Of a stretch of DNA of 64,000 bases, positions 43,942 to 56,562 are shown piece by piece. Positions within the stretch are counted from its first letter, which is position 1, and the number at the start of each line of letters is the position of its first letter. Made by a program: the position numbers and the translations under genes. The stretch spans positions 186,001-250,000 of the forward strand of contig JPHH03000003.1 in the NCBI GenBank assembly GCA_000750105.3. Direction: 5' to 3'. Source of the DNA: Tolypocladium sp. Sup5 PDA-1. Taxonomy: Eukaryota; Ascomycota; Sordariomycetes; Hypocreales; Ophiocordycipitaceae. A model generated the notes under the pieces. The model was not told the origin of the DNA and did not search any database. It saw only the letters and a list, made by a program, of their open reading frames with translations.

Positions 43942-45699
43942 ATGCGCAAGCCCTACAGGTTTTACAGTCTTAATCGGCCGGTAAGCAATCTCCAAGCTCA
44001 ATGCGTTGCGATGTGACGCCAGCGACCCGAACCCCGATGGTCCTGTCGCTTGGCTTGGGCATCACGCTGACCGGCACTATGCACAGAAACTGCGCCAATC
44101 ATGGAACAAGTATAACCTCTACAATCTCTACCGCAATGTTGGGCGCGAGCCTCAAATCAGAGGAACCCCGACGTTCTTCCAGCAGAAATGGGCGGCCAAG
44201 GCGAAAACGAGGGCCTACCACGGCGAGCACATCCCCGAGAAGAAATGGGTGCGCCAGTTCTCCCGCCGACTCCTGTCCGCTGTCGACCTGCCTCCGCAAT
44301 ACCTCGCTGCCAACGATGGTTCTGAGCAAGCCGCCGGCCGTGGCTCTGGCTTGTCGACCTCCCACGTGACGGCCGAATCCTACTCGAAAGTCCCCCAGTT
44401 CAGTACGCAGGAGAAGTCAAGGCGGAGACCACCACCTTTCGGGGATGTCAACAAATTGCTGTCCGACCAGTTCACCAACATGACCCCCTACATGCAAATG
44501 ACATTCGCGCCACTGGAGCGGAGGCTGGATACTGCAGTCTTCCGGGCCCTCTTCGCCAGCAGTGTCCGTCAGGCGCGCCAGTTTGTTATCCACGGGGCTG
44601 TCAAGGTCAATGGCAAAAAGGTACGTAACAGCGTGATTGTCGGGAAACTATACAGATATCTAGACCCTGCGGTTGGCCCTGACGATTGACTGACACCGTG
44701 CAGATGATCCACCCATCCTATCAGCTGAACCCTGGCGACATGTTCCAGGTCGACACCGAAAAGGTTATGTACGGCACTGGGCAGCAGAAGAAAACGGAAG
44801 GAGACAAGCGCCTGCGCGAGAACCTTGAATCGCGGAAAACCAAGGCCAGCGCACTGTACCAAGAGGCCGCAGGAGGCAAACCGACCGAAGAGGCAGCTGG
44901 AGAAAAGGTGGCCACTGATGGCGAAGAGGGAGGGGAGGAGGCCAGCCCCGGTGAGGGCGCTACTGCCGATAAGGCTGAGGCCGCCGAGAGCGAGGGCTCT
45001 GCCATCCCAGGGGCTGAAGATTTGACTCCGGAGGGGACTTGGAAAATGAACAACAGAGCGCTGAAGTTTCTTCTCAAGGATATCAAGAAGATCTTACAAA
45101 ACAACCCGAAAGATCTTACGGCCAAGGAAAAGAAACAGCTTCGGCTTTTCAGAGCCGATGCCAAGCGCTTCCTGTCACACCCCGAGGAGAGCGAACTGGA
45201 TGCGCAGGAGATGATGGAGGAGCTGCAGCTGCAGATGAAGAGCCATGAGCTTATGCGGGAGAGCTTCGAGAAGCTTTCGCTCAAGCGGGATGACGAGGAG
45301 GCCGAGGCTGCTGAAGAGCAAGAGTCGGAACAACACAACAGGCAACGCCAGACGGACAAGGGTCTGGAGGGCCTATCGGAGGAGCAAAGGGAAAAGGCCA
45401 TGCGCATTATGGGAGCCTCTCAGCTGTCGAGGGACGAAATGCGAAAGCTGGGCAGGCTGCTCAAGTACGACGAGGAGAACCCCATCGACGACAGCAAGCC
45501 GTATGCCACGCCTTGGCGGCCGCGACCCTTCATGTCGGCCTTTGCCTTCATCCCTCGCTACCTCGAGGTCAACCCCAACATCTGCGCCGCCGTGTACCTC
45601 CGCCACCCCGTCGCGAGAAAGGGCATGGCAGAAGTGCCGACGCCGTTTAGCTATCTGACGAACCAGCTGACCCACAACTGGTACTTGGAGCGGGGTTGA
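43942..45699 (+). CDS. nam9: mitochondrial small-subunit ribosomal protein uS4m (Nam9)
   Basis: Exons 43942-43980, 44087-44620 and 44704-45699 give 522 aa. Exon 1 encodes only 13 residues (MRKPYRFYSLNRP), and the join to KLRQSWNKYNLYN restores the usual basic N-terminus, which probably also acts as the import signal. The S4 RNA-binding domain is at about 165-215 (SSVRQARQFVIHGAVKVNG, then YQLNPGDMFQVD). A long acidic, Glu/Ala-rich insert follows, then a conserved fungal C-terminal extension ending PFSYLTNQLTHNWYLERG. uS4m is an assembly protein of the mitochondrial 37S subunit; in yeast NAM9 affects decoding accuracy. Confidence 0.92.
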
Positions 45700-48039
45700 C
45701 GGCGGATTCGCGTGCGTTTGGAGCCTTGATGCATCCCTTGAGGGCGTCTCGGGAAAGGGTCGGCATGAAGCGGTGTGTATGTACGCTGCGGGAGGTGTAC
45801 TAGGGGGAGCTGGGTGCCGGAAAGGCAAAGCGAGTCTCCCCGTGTAATATACAAAACATATCGTGTACTAGATTTACGTCAATCGACCTGAGATGGAAGG
45901 GAGTCGTCCTGTGTTTGATCGATCTCTGGAACGACTGGGAGTGGCACCTGGAGGACTGGCGATGACTGCAAGCGAATCCTTTGGCATTTTGCTCATCGGT
46001 GCCTGGTTCCAATTCGATCGCCGCCACTCGGTGCCGTTGTGAAACCAATAGAGCGCGGCAGGACGGCATATCGGCATATAGGTATCGAGGGAACAGGATC
46101 ACGGCTCCGGCACAGCGGGCCCCCCGGCCGAGACGGCGGTCCGGGTAGATTTACAAGATGCAGTTTCGACGCGTCGCGGAAGCCATCCGTCGAGCACACG
46201 CAACGCCTTTCCGACAAGAGATATTGACCGAGACTACTGCACACTCTGCTGTACGAGCCTGCCGACAGTGCTGACTTGGGAAGCCGAGATATCCGTCCAA
46301 GGAGGCGGCAGCAGAAGTCTATGTAACGCGGAGCGTTGTCTTGGTCTCGGAATTGAGAGCAGACAGAGCCGGTCTCGCGACCTGACGCCGCGCGGTCCGT
46401 ACCTTAACTACAACCTACCTAAAAAAGGCCCGGCAGATGGATGGGCAAAGGCCTTTCTGGAGAGCCGCCGGACACGGACGCCATCGCCATCCTCAGCAGG
46501 TCAGATCTTGGCAGGTTGGGAGTCGATGCATGCACGTTCGGGGGCCAAGGCAAGGTAGGATGAACTAACCCCTGTTCCTTTTTTAGCCCGAGGGCCTCCG
46601 TTGGCTCGAGAGAGTCGTCCGGAGCATTTTGCAGGACGGGAATTCAGGATTAGTGTGTGGCTGCATGTCTGTAGTCCGTACGGAGTAGTCTCAACCGATC
46701 TGGCCATGGCGTCTCTGGGTAGGTAGGCCCCTTCAGATCGTCCTGGCAGGGCTCCCCATCGCCGCTGGGACATATACTCGTAGTCCGTACATTCCGACAT
46801 ACGTCTCACTCGTCTCGCTTCGCGGTAGACGAACGGGAACGGGCCGATGCAGATGGGGGATTGGGCTGACTGGCCCTGGACAGCTGAGTCCGGGAAGGGA
46901 TTGATGCATGCATGCATTGACAAGGTGGATGAGCCCAGACGAGGCGAGGCCCTTTCGAGGCCTGTACGTATTACTCGGTAGTTGGTATGTACCTGTAGAA
47001 CGGACCTTTCACAAACTATCGTCAGGTCAAGCAAGGTCCTCCATCACGTTCACTTTTTAGTGACAGGGAGTCCAAATCAAACCACGGACGGGACCCGAAG
47101 CCGAAGGCACCAACGTGTTAGTGGCGAAGAGTCCATGCACCTCGTTCCTGTGCGTACTTACTCGGTGTGTCGCCGCATGCTCCACCACCGACTAACTGCC
47201 TCGACTGTCAGGCATTCACCCGCCTGCTCCAGGTGTGATGTACATAGTCAGTAGCAACTAGATAAGACCCTGAAGCAACCTGGAAGTCTCGCTCGATCCT
47301 GGCCGTGTCCGCCTGCGTTGTTAATGATCCGGCAGCTCCTTCTCCTTGTGCTCAGGCTGCCATGGGCCCCATGAGCCCCATGAGCCCCATGAGCCCCGTT
47401 CCTTCCTCTGCTGACCGCGTGTTGACCACGCCGCGAACTTCTTCTTTCTTCCTCACCCATAAATCGCTTTACCCCAGACTCTTCTTATCGACAACCATCC
47501 GATCCCTTGTCAGCTTGGCTGTTTTTTAATCCCCCGCTGCCACTCGCAGCTTGCTGTTTACGAATACATACGGACTACTCGCTCGCGTCACTACACCTCG
47601 GCCACTTCCCCAGCCTAGTGGACATTTATCGGGGCCGATCCCGACGCTGCGGCAATACCGAGATAAGGAACCGACGACGCGAGACTGCCCAGCGAGCCAC
47701 ATTAAGTCAAAAATGAGCTGGCGATAGCACTCATCCTCGATTCCTCACCGTCAGCCCCGATCAAATCTGCATCCATCGACGCATTCCACGCACGCACGCA
47801 CGCCATCAGCAAACCACTCAAGCCAGCCTCGGAAACTGCATTTACCCTTTGGCCTTGACTTTCTGCTTCTGCAGCCCGTGTTCTGGCAGTCGCCATCTCT
47901 CGGCTCACCGGCAGATCGTGGACGATCTGATGAAACTCGCGCGCTGCTCCCCACGCCCGTGCTGCGAGATCTTGTGGGCCGGTCCCCAGAAGCATTCGTC
48001 AGCAGCCCACGACCGCAGCCTCTCGTCGATATCTGCTTG
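45700..48039. other. intergenic, no gene seen
   Basis: About 2.3 kb with only short overlapping ORFs. It holds a 10-bp minisatellite at 47370-47399 and must contain the promoter of the NirA-like gene. Confidence 0.45.
47370..47399 (+). repeat. 10-bp minisatellite (CATGAGCCCC x3)
   Basis: Three perfect units preceded by one imperfect unit (CATGGGCCCC), about 640 bp upstream of the NirA-like start. Confidence 0.7.
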
Positions 48040-50872
48040 ATGACGGAGCCAACCAAGCGAGCCCGCAGCGACTCGCATCCCGTCCCGCAATCCGTGCAAC
48101 TTCATCGTCCCAGGATAGCCGGCAGCAGCTCCCGAGCATACTGTCAGCCTGGCCAGCCTGAGGCCATGAGGTCGTCTTCGGGTCCATCGGCGCCACACGG
48201 TGCTGCTGCTCCCGGTGCTACCGCCACCACACCTGGTGCCGAGAAGAAGGCGCGCCGAGGAGCCGAATCTTCAAGTCAGAAGAGACGGTGCATCAGTACG
48301 GCATGTGTCGCGTGTCGGAAGCGCAAGTCCAAGTGCGATGGCGCACTGCCCAGCTGTGCCGCATGCGCCAGCGTGTACGGCACCGAGTGCATATACGACC
48401 CCAACTCGGACCATCGCCGCAAGGGCGTCTACCGCGAAAGGGTAGACAGCATGAAGGCCCGAAGCTCTACCCTGCAGATCCTCGTCGAGGCCATTCTCAA
48501 TGCCCCCGAGGATGACGTGCCGGCCATCGTCAGGAGGATCCGCGCCTGTGACAGCCTCGACAGCGTGGCACAGCAGATCGTCAACTCGGCGCCGGACAGC
48601 GGTGTCGCCACCCCTGACCAGGCGGATGAAGACTACGCTACGGGCTTTATGCCTATCGAAGGGGAGAAAGAACTGGCCAGGAAGATGGGCGAGCTCAGGC
48701 TTGAAAATGGCTCTGTTCGCTTCATTGGCGGTACCTCGCACCTCATCTACCATGGCGATCCTGCCGACGAGCTGGACGTTGAAAGCCAGCTTGAGCAGTA
48801 CCCCCTGAGCGACAACCCAATCACCTCCTGGACCCGCGTCACCACCGATGCCAGTCTCGTGGCCCATCTCATCAACATGTACTTCAACTACCACTATGCC
48901 TACTTTACTACCTTGTCAAAGAAGCTCTTCTGGCGCGATTGCCTGAGAGGCAGGGCGGGCCTGGAGCGCGGTACAACAGCTCACTGCTCACCATTGTTGG
49001 TGAATGCCATGCTGGCACTGGGCTGCCACTTCACGGACGTCCCTGGTGCGTACGGCACCCCTGGGGACAGCAGGACCAAAGGCGATCACTTTTTTGCTGA
49101 GGCAAGGCGTCTGATTCTGGACAACGATGAGTTTGCAAAGCCGCGTCTTGTCACTGTCCAGGCTTTGGCACTCATGTCAGTCCGGGAAGCTGGCTGCGCT
49201 CGCGAGGCCAAGGGCTGGGTGTACAGTGGCATGAGCTTCCGCATGGCCCAGGACATCGGTCTTAACCTCGAGGTCAGCGGAACGGCAAGTCAACGCATGA
49301 CTGACGACGAGATTGATGCGAGAAAAGTCACTTTCTGGGGATGCTTTCTCTTCGACAAGTGCTGGTCCAATTACCTAGGCAGACTACCTCAACTGCCCAA
49401 GAGCTCTTCCAACGTCTCGAGGTTTGATGTATTCCCCGATGAAGACGCCGCAACGTGGTCTCCTTTAACCGACAAGGGCTACGATGAAACCTACGAGCAA
49501 CCATGGAGAACGCGAGCGACAGCTTTGCAACTCTCAAGTCTGTCCGAAATCAGCAGCGATCTTCTCCTCTTCTTCTATCACCCAAATCACATTGGCAGGT
49601 CCCGCGGGAAGTCGGCCGAATTGAAGAAGCTCAGCGAGATTCATCAACGGCTGGAGGAGTGGCGCAAGGAGTTGCCCAACGAGTTTGAGCCTAAAGAAGG
49701 ACAGTTGCCCAATGTGATTCTTATGCAGTAAGCTACCCCCATCGAGTCCGGCAAGGGGGTTCATGACACAGCTAACGACGACCAGCATGTTCTTTCATCT
49801 CCAGTATATTCACCTCTTCAGGCCCTTCCTGAAGTACGCTCCGTCCGCTTCACCGCTACCGGCCCACGTCTCCCCACGGAGGATATGTACGGCCAACGCC
49901 GGAGCCATCTCCAAGCTCATGCGACTCTACAAGAAGACGTATAACCTGCGGCAAATCTGCAACATTGCCGTATACATGATCCACAGCGCCTGCACAATCC
50001 ATCTGCTCAACTTGCCTGAGAAGAGTGCCAGGCGTGATATCATCCATGGAGTCAAACACCTGGAAGAAATCGCCGAAGATTGGCTCTGTGCCCGACGAAC
50101 TCTGAGCATTCTCAGTGTCCTTGCGAGGAAATGGAGATGCGAGCTCCCCGAGGATGCCGTCTTTGTCCTCCAACGAACAGATGAGAAGTACGGGTTCTTC
50201 AGCACCTCTGACATCCCTTCCCCTAGATCAAGCCCACATACATCCCCGATGATATCAGACGACGGCTCAGTTTCCACGTCACAGAGAGAGTACAGCCCCC
50301 TGAGCCACTACGCCCAAGCTCACCTGAATAACCTCTCGCTGCCTGCCGCATCTATTGACGATCGGATGTCGATGATGCCGCCACTACAGATGATCGGTGG
50401 CGATCCTCGCCTCCCCCAACAGCAACAAACAGCAACAACACAGCAGCAAGGTTTACCATTCGACACAGAGCGAATAGAATTCAGCCCTGATATGCTAGAC
50501 GGATGGGCGCGTCAAGGTGATAGCGCATCGACGTCAGGCTTCGACTCGCCATTCCTTCCAGTCAACGGCAACAGCATAGCACCGCCCGATGGCAACAGCC
50601 AATCTAACACTAGACAGGTATCACCCGGAGGCCATGGGGCCAACATTAACGGCCAGCACTGGATCCTGAACGACAGTGTGAGATGGCATCAAAACTTCGA
50701 AGGGTGGGGCATTGGCAGAAGCCTCCCAGCCGATTCTGTCTTCATGTTTGGCCACAACCGGAACAATAGCATTCACCAAGCTCCGTTGGATACCAGTGAG
50801 CAGGCGCCGACTGGTTTCGAGGGCCTCACTGCGTCGTTGAGTGGTGGAGGTTGGCTACCAGGCTTGGATTAA
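48040..50872 (+). CDS. Zn2Cys6 transcription factor, NirA/NIT-4-like
   Basis: Exons 48040-49727 and 49786-50872 give 924 aa. The zinc binuclear cluster is at residues 89-117: CVACRKRKSKCDG then CAACASVYGTEC. It is followed by YDPNSDHRRKGVYRERVDSMK and a short coiled coil, the linker typical of the NirA/NIT-4 family. The fungal_trans middle homology region spans about 285-600 (INMYFNYHYAYF, ALMSVREAG, WVYSGMSFRMAQDIGLNLE). The C-terminal 250 residues are Gln/Ser/Asn-rich and probably activating. NirA and NIT-4 switch on nitrate assimilation, but the family has several paralogs with other targets, and no nitrate genes lie nearby. The role is therefore left open; DNA binding in the nucleus is confident. 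Confidence 0.9.
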
Positions 50873-51319
50873 TTTTACGACACGAACATGACACGGCAAC
50901 AATGACATGTCCATTATGTTGGTTTTTGGCGGTGTTTGGGTGCGGCGATTTCTCAGGTGCAAAAGGCGTTGGATAGCTAAATGGATGGATGTCTTATGAG
51001 TTGATGACATTATTCACGGTGGGAAAAAGTCTGTCAGGATTCAAAGCATTTGGCTGGGTCGGACGTTTCGTTTTCCTCGTGCAAGTGAATATAGACACTG
51101 GTGTTTCTACGGGCCCCTAGAGGCTTGGAATTGATGTTTTTGACGACGATGAAGCAACCGTACTATTGATTTCTAGTGACAATCGCCGTCGGCTTTTAGC
51201 TTCGGACCCGAAGGCCTCTCAACCAAGTGAACATATCGGCTGAGCTCATGTTGACGCCATTGTTGGCAACACCTACCTGCCCTTTTCCGCAAAGCCTATG
51301 ATACGAAGCTGGAGATGAG

Positions 51320-52215
51320 GTTCTATTTCTGGACATATTCGTCTTGCCACGCGCCATTGATTAAATACAGATGAAGAGGGGAAGTGGATATTAAAACAAG
51401 TCCTGCTTTCAATAAAAAGGCGCGCACGTGGGCGGTTGCAGCCCATGACACATCCGTTATTAAACGTCCTTCCCCATTGGGGAGCTCGCGTTCCAGTGCA
51501 AGCCGGTCGCTGATGAGAAGGCACTTGACATTGTTGAACGCCACAGTCCCCGGAACATGCCGTGCCATATTGCCGGCGATGTAACCGCATGAGAGCAGGG
51601 CGGCTTGTTACCACCCGGGAGGAATTAGATGAATTTCTAGAAAGGGCCTTTGTGACGCTATGTGTACTGTATCCACTAGAGGATCACAAGCTGCCCTTGT
51701 GTCTTTTCCTTCTCGTGGGCTGGTTTTGCTGATTGGCGGCGAGAAGGCTCCAGGATGCAACCTTCGGATAAGCGTGAAGGCGATGGGGGGCAACGGATGG
51801 ACATGTTGCCGTTGTAGTGTAAGCCGGCAGATGAGAAGAGATGAGCAAATCTCGGAATCGAAGCTCACCTCCCCCATGTTGGTGTTTATCATCTGAGCGT
51901 ACAGCGGCAGATGACCGAGCGAGACGAGGAACGACGCCACGATCGCCGGGATTTGCACGGGCGGGCGATGCTCGGCGACGATCAGGGACGACGTGGCTCG
52001 CATGAGTCGCATCGCAGCCAACAGCTTGGGCCAGCTCATCGGCAGAAGACAAAAGGTGTGCATCACGCACTCCCTTCCCGAATAGTCAACACCATCTTGG
52101 TTGGGCGTGGGAGGATGGCATCCAGAAGTAGGTCCCCAACAAGTCGGCAAGTTCCGGCTTCCACCTTTGAAAACCGCGCAGTGGTTGCGCGAAGCGGAAA
52201 CAATGGTGTTCATCA
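51320..52215 (-). other. possible unrecognised or decayed minus-strand gene
   Basis: Two minus-strand frames look more like protein than chance. One, about 52213-51872, includes MSWPKLLAAMRLMRA and a hydrophobic stretch IPAIVASFLVSLGHLPLY ending before a GTGAGC donor-like site. The other, about 51600-51323, reads LLSCGYIAGNMARHVPG and then VKCLLISDRLALERELP to a TAG. They could be exons of one membrane protein, but I could not join them confidently and recognise no family. Confidence 0.2.
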
Positions 52216-54153
52216 GGGTTGATCAGACGTATTCGAAGCAAGAGGCGTGATCTGTCGAGAATATTGCGAAGCTGGGTAATCACTGTGAGCAGCAAGCGTG
52301 CAAGTCACAAGTTGATTAATCATGAAGCAGCACTCTCAAGATCCATGACCATGGAGCCTTCTTTCTGCCTCGCACTACTCCGTACTCGTAATTTCTCTGC
52401 TCTCGGCTGTCCGAGTTTCTGTCACCGGCAGTGAGACTCATGCTCTAGAAGGTTTGTACGAGAGCCTAGATAAGCCTGCTACATCAGCTGGCTGAGAGGC
52501 GAGGGCTGTGGAACTTGCGTCTAAACGGCCCCTGTTGAAAGGCATGGAAGTCTCTCGTGGACAAGATTGCTAATAATTCATCTCAGTAGCAACTGCTCGT
52601 ACGAGTATGATACCTGTTGTTGCAAATGCAACAATGTGGATATACTCTACGAGCTCTTGATGGAGCATCGAGGATCAATACGGAGTACACTAAGCTCTGT
52701 TGGAACGAGGCGCAGCGGCAACCTCAGATGCAATCGACGCCGAAAATTTGGTCTGTGTTTTCGAAGACCATGATCAATGACCCGAGCCAACAAGGGTCGT
52801 CATTTCGTCATTGGCTGATAGAACAGCCGAAGAGGATGCCCATGAAGGTTTGATGAGCCCCGGGGACTGTGGGGGAATACGAATACCTTCAGGTCTCTAG
52901 AGTCGCATTCTCGATGATGAGACTTGCCCAAAGCCAGAATAATGACGACCAGGTACTTCGTATAATCAGAGCAATATTCCGTGAAGCGGATGCTGTCGAG
53001 TGCCGTCGAGCGCAGACTCTCGTGAGTCGTGCGTACGGGGCCAAGATCCTGGCTGGACTTGGCTGCAGCATCAAACCAAGGTCCCCCACGGCAGAACAGA
53101 TAGTATCGAACGTATACGAAGGGCTAAAATCCGGAAATCACGCCAAAACAGCGGACAATGCCATGCTCATTGAGAGAGGGGCAGAGGAGAGCGCTGTAAG
53201 GCAGGCACCCAGGATGTTCGTTACAGAGGAGACCATCCATGGCCATGTTCGAGACGAAACGGCCGCCTGGCGAATGAAGCTTGGATGTTCGAGACTGTGC
53301 TTGGCAGTCTGATGGCCGGGAAGTATTTGGTTTTGTCAGCCTGTGCTGGAAGAATTGTTGGAGCTGTCGGGAGTCGGCCGGGCGGAGGAGATGCATGCCC
53401 CCCACGTGATCAGCTCGATCTGGAGCAGTTGGCAGTGAGGCTCCTGCCATTGGACTCGATTGCCGACGGCGTGCGCTCTATTACATCTCATGAAGTCTCA
53501 AACTTGCAGGCGCGACCTTCTTGCATTTCGCATCTGGCTTATCCTCCAGGTATTGGTCAGCCGAAATGGGTGTGCAACTACGGTATACCTGTACGAAGTA
53601 CGAAGTATACGACGCTGCGCAAATCGAATGGGTGTGTATGCAGTTGTTGCGTTTGCAGGCAATGCTTCGTTCACGATTCCAAACAACTTTTACAAGGTCT
53701 GTAGGCCGTCCGGAGGACCACACCGGACAGAGCCGGACACGGCGTCGTGACCGTGCCCAGGACTCGGATCCAGGCCGGCGGCTGTGAAACGCGGTAACGC
53801 AAACTATTGGATGAGAGGCCAGAGGATGGTCCGTGTCGTCCAGGTTGGGGCTGGGAGCGGTAGATGCAACGGTCGCCACGTGGCGAGCCGGGACCAGCAG
53901 TCCAGTTGGTGGACCACACAGATGAATACTGAATGGTAATCGGCACAGCGTATGATTACTCGTACATCTTTTGACGGACGCATGTGGGAGCATACGAGTA
54001 TGTCTGTCCCTACAAGCCGGGAGTCTCATGTGTACTGTAGTTCCGCACGCACTCTTCGGAACAGATGCGCGCCAACTTCTCGCAGAAAGCTTGCGGCTCA
54101 TCCGAGGACATCCGACGGACCGACAGACCGATGCATTGCCGTGAAAAGGGGGA

Positions 54154-54174
54154 GGGGGGGGGGGGGGGGGGGGG
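54154..54174 (+). repeat. 21-base G homopolymer
   Basis: An uninterrupted G run directly after GGGGGA. Length is probably variable and assembly-sensitive. Confidence 0.75.
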
Positions 54175-54440
54175 CAGGCTGGGACAACTCCTCTCGACGG
54201 GCAAAAGGCCTCGTGGCATCGGAGCCGAAGAGTGTCACAGGCCGAAACTTGCTTAATAAAAGCACAAGCTCCTGTCTCAAGCCTCATGCCATGGCCGTGA
54301 TAAAGCCAGGTCTCGACGAGGCCCGTGAGTTCCAGGGCAGCACGAGGCGCGGTGGTCTGCGGAGAATACTGCCAGTCCGGGGTAACGGCCCGCAAACCGG
54401 TGTGCTCTGTCAGAAATCTGTCACCCCACGCCGCGCAACC

Positions 54441-54470
54441 ACGAGCAACCACGAGCAACCACGAGCAACC
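54441..54470 (+). repeat. 10-bp minisatellite (ACGAGCAACC x3)
   Basis: Three perfect copies with partial copies on both sides. No gene is attached to it. Confidence 0.7.
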
Positions 54471-54693
54471 AGAGGTGGTGATCTCGGCGCTACTTGTCGC
54501 CGGGCGCGCTGTCTATCGCTCTTGGCGTGTTGCAAGTGCCGTGTTGGCGGTTTCTCGCATGGATCTGGCCCCTGCTGAGATGGTGTGCCAAGTGTGCGTG
54601 GCCCTGTCGGCGAGTGCGGTGACGCGGGTCGGATCAGTCGGATGAAGGGATGGCGTTGAGCTGGTTGGTTGGGTGGAGGTTGTGGACGTTGTT

Positions 54694-54740
54694 GGGGTGT
54701 GCTTGGGGGGCGCTTGAGGGGGCTTGGGGGGCTTGGGGGG
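54694..54740 (+). other. G-quadruplex-type sequence
   Basis: Five G tracts (4, 6, 5, 6 and 6 bases) are separated by loops of 3 to 7 bases within 47 bp, which meets the usual G4 pattern. It lies about 1.8 kb upstream of the xyr1 start codon. Confidence 0.5.
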
Positions 54741-56366
54741 CTTGATATGGGATGTACCCCATAGGGGCGGTCTAAACTGTTCAAAGGCCAATCAGGAAAG
54801 CTGCGCGAAATTCTTCAACAGCCACGTTTGGCCACAGCCCTTTTAGCGACGAGTTTGATGGGAGAGCGGCCTTGTAGCTCTTGGCTGGCGCTCGAGTCAC
54901 GACTCAAGGGAGTCTTGGGAGTGTCTTTGTTGGATGAACATTTTGCCCAATAAACCCCCTCGTTTTGCCCACGATCAAGACCGGATGCATGGAACCATGA
55001 ATCGAAGGCTTCGCCACAATCGAACAAACCTACAGAGAGCAAGAGTACATACTGGGCTGGGCGGGACACTGCCACGGACGGGAGATCCGAGAATCTTGGT
55101 TTCCCCCAGGCCACTAGGTTTCGTTCCGGGCGCCAGCTTTCGTGCCGCCTTTCACCGAGCTCCCTTGTCGTAAGCTGGAGCAGCATCGCGACATCACCAG
55201 GATCTGCTGGTCCTCATCACCCCCCCCCCCGGGCCGCGGTCCCCGCCTCTCCTCAAACTCGAGGCAAGCAGCAGAGGGCGCTCGAGCTGCTGTGGCTGTC
55301 GCGTCCCCTCCTAATATAGCAGCTACGAGTACCTATCCACGGAGAGGGGCCAAGGGGCTGGCTGGCGTGGATGCATGGATGGATCATGGCATGGCAGCTC
55401 TCTGTGCTTTATGTATGCCGGCGGTTACAGCTGTGTGCCGGTGATGGGCGTTGAGAGCCCAACTCCACCCCCGCGCCGCCTGTCGGGCCCTGCTCGACCG
55501 AAGGAGGCACAGCTCCCGAAGCCCGTGCGTGTCATGAGCGATGCGGCTGCTGGCAGGGTGCGACTCGTGTGCCTCGAGGTACTCGTACGTAAGGTTTGGT
55601 AAGGGAGTGAACAATAGCGACGGCAGTGTGTGCTAGCAGTGTGCTAGCTGCCCGCCGGGTGTCGACTCTGAGGCCCAGGGTGGCTCGAGATACTCCGCCA
55701 GTCATACCTACCTAGCCATCACCCATGGCCCATGTGGCGCACTGGCTGGCCACCACGGAAACAACCTTGACAACCCTCATCCGCACCATTGGCGCTGGAG
55801 AATGTGCCAAGGTGGGCTCTCAGGCTTTCTTTAGAACGATTAGCTGCCCCTTCGTTCGTGCCGGGGGGCGGGGGGGGGCGACAGACGGCCGTCGGCGTCG
55901 GTGTGGTGTGCGGCTTGCGGCTTCTTCCTTTGTTGCCGGCCGGGCCTCATCAACAATATCATCTAACGTTGCTGGGTCTTCTGTGCTCCATCGCTCCCGA
56001 GATCGCATCCGCGTTGAATATATCAGCACCGCGGCGGCCTCGGCATCTGCGCAATACCTTGTCTGTCCCGCTGTTGATGACCACGACGACGCAGGAGAAG
56101 AAGACGTCGTCACCTTTAAACCAGAGGCGAGCTGGAACGTCGCGTTCGCCCGACTCCGCCCACTTCCCGTCGGCCAAGCCCAGCATCACCACCCCCCGTC
56201 AGTCGAGTATCAGCACCAAGCAAGCATCGACACACCACGCGGCAGACAGCTCCATTCGGCGACTATCGGACCACGAAGGCGTCCTGACTATCCCTGGCGG
56301 GAAGAACCCCGGCGGCAACCTGGGGAACGAGGCTCAAGCAAGCTTGCTCAGTCGTCGAATCCCTGG

Positions 56367-56381
56367 ATGAGAGTTCTTTGA
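56367..56381 (+). promoter_or_regulatory. minimal upstream ORF in the xyr1 leader
   Basis: ATG plus three codons and TGA (MRVL) ends about 180 bp before the xyr1 start codon. It lies in the likely 5' UTR and could lower translation; the transcript start is unknown. Confidence 0.35.
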
Positions 56382-56562
56382 CTAGTCGCCCGTCTTTGTC
56401 GTCTTTCATCATCAAAGACCTCCCTTTCTCTTTTCCTTCTTACGCCGATACCATACCTGGCAGCGACTCTTTGCATACGGCAAGCTTCGACCACGCCCTC
56501 GACCTAGCCGGGCCCTTATCCCGGGCCAAGCAGCGCTGTTGCAACAAACAAAGACAGCCAAG

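Larger units (their letters stand above)
50873..56562. other. 5.7-kb gap between two regulator genes; no firm gene
   Basis: Mostly short, conflicting ORFs. It contains a coding-like minus-strand patch (51320-52215), two G-rich blocks (54154-54174 and 54694-54740), a minisatellite (54441-54470) and, from about 55700, the probable long promoter and leader of xyr1. Confidence 0.45.

Noticed and set aside
52869..53312. 147-codon plus-strand ORF with helical-looking text
   Set aside because: No recognisable domain, no supporting splice partner and isolated in the gap; judged chance.
54434..54474. CRISPR-like direct repeats
   Set aside because: 10-bp units without spacers; a minisatellite in a eukaryotic genome.
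55725..56381. 218-codon ORF upstream of xyr1 as an independent gene
   Set aside because: No family resemblance, Arg/Ser-rich text and overlapping alternatives in another frame. It is kept only as a possible upstream ORF.
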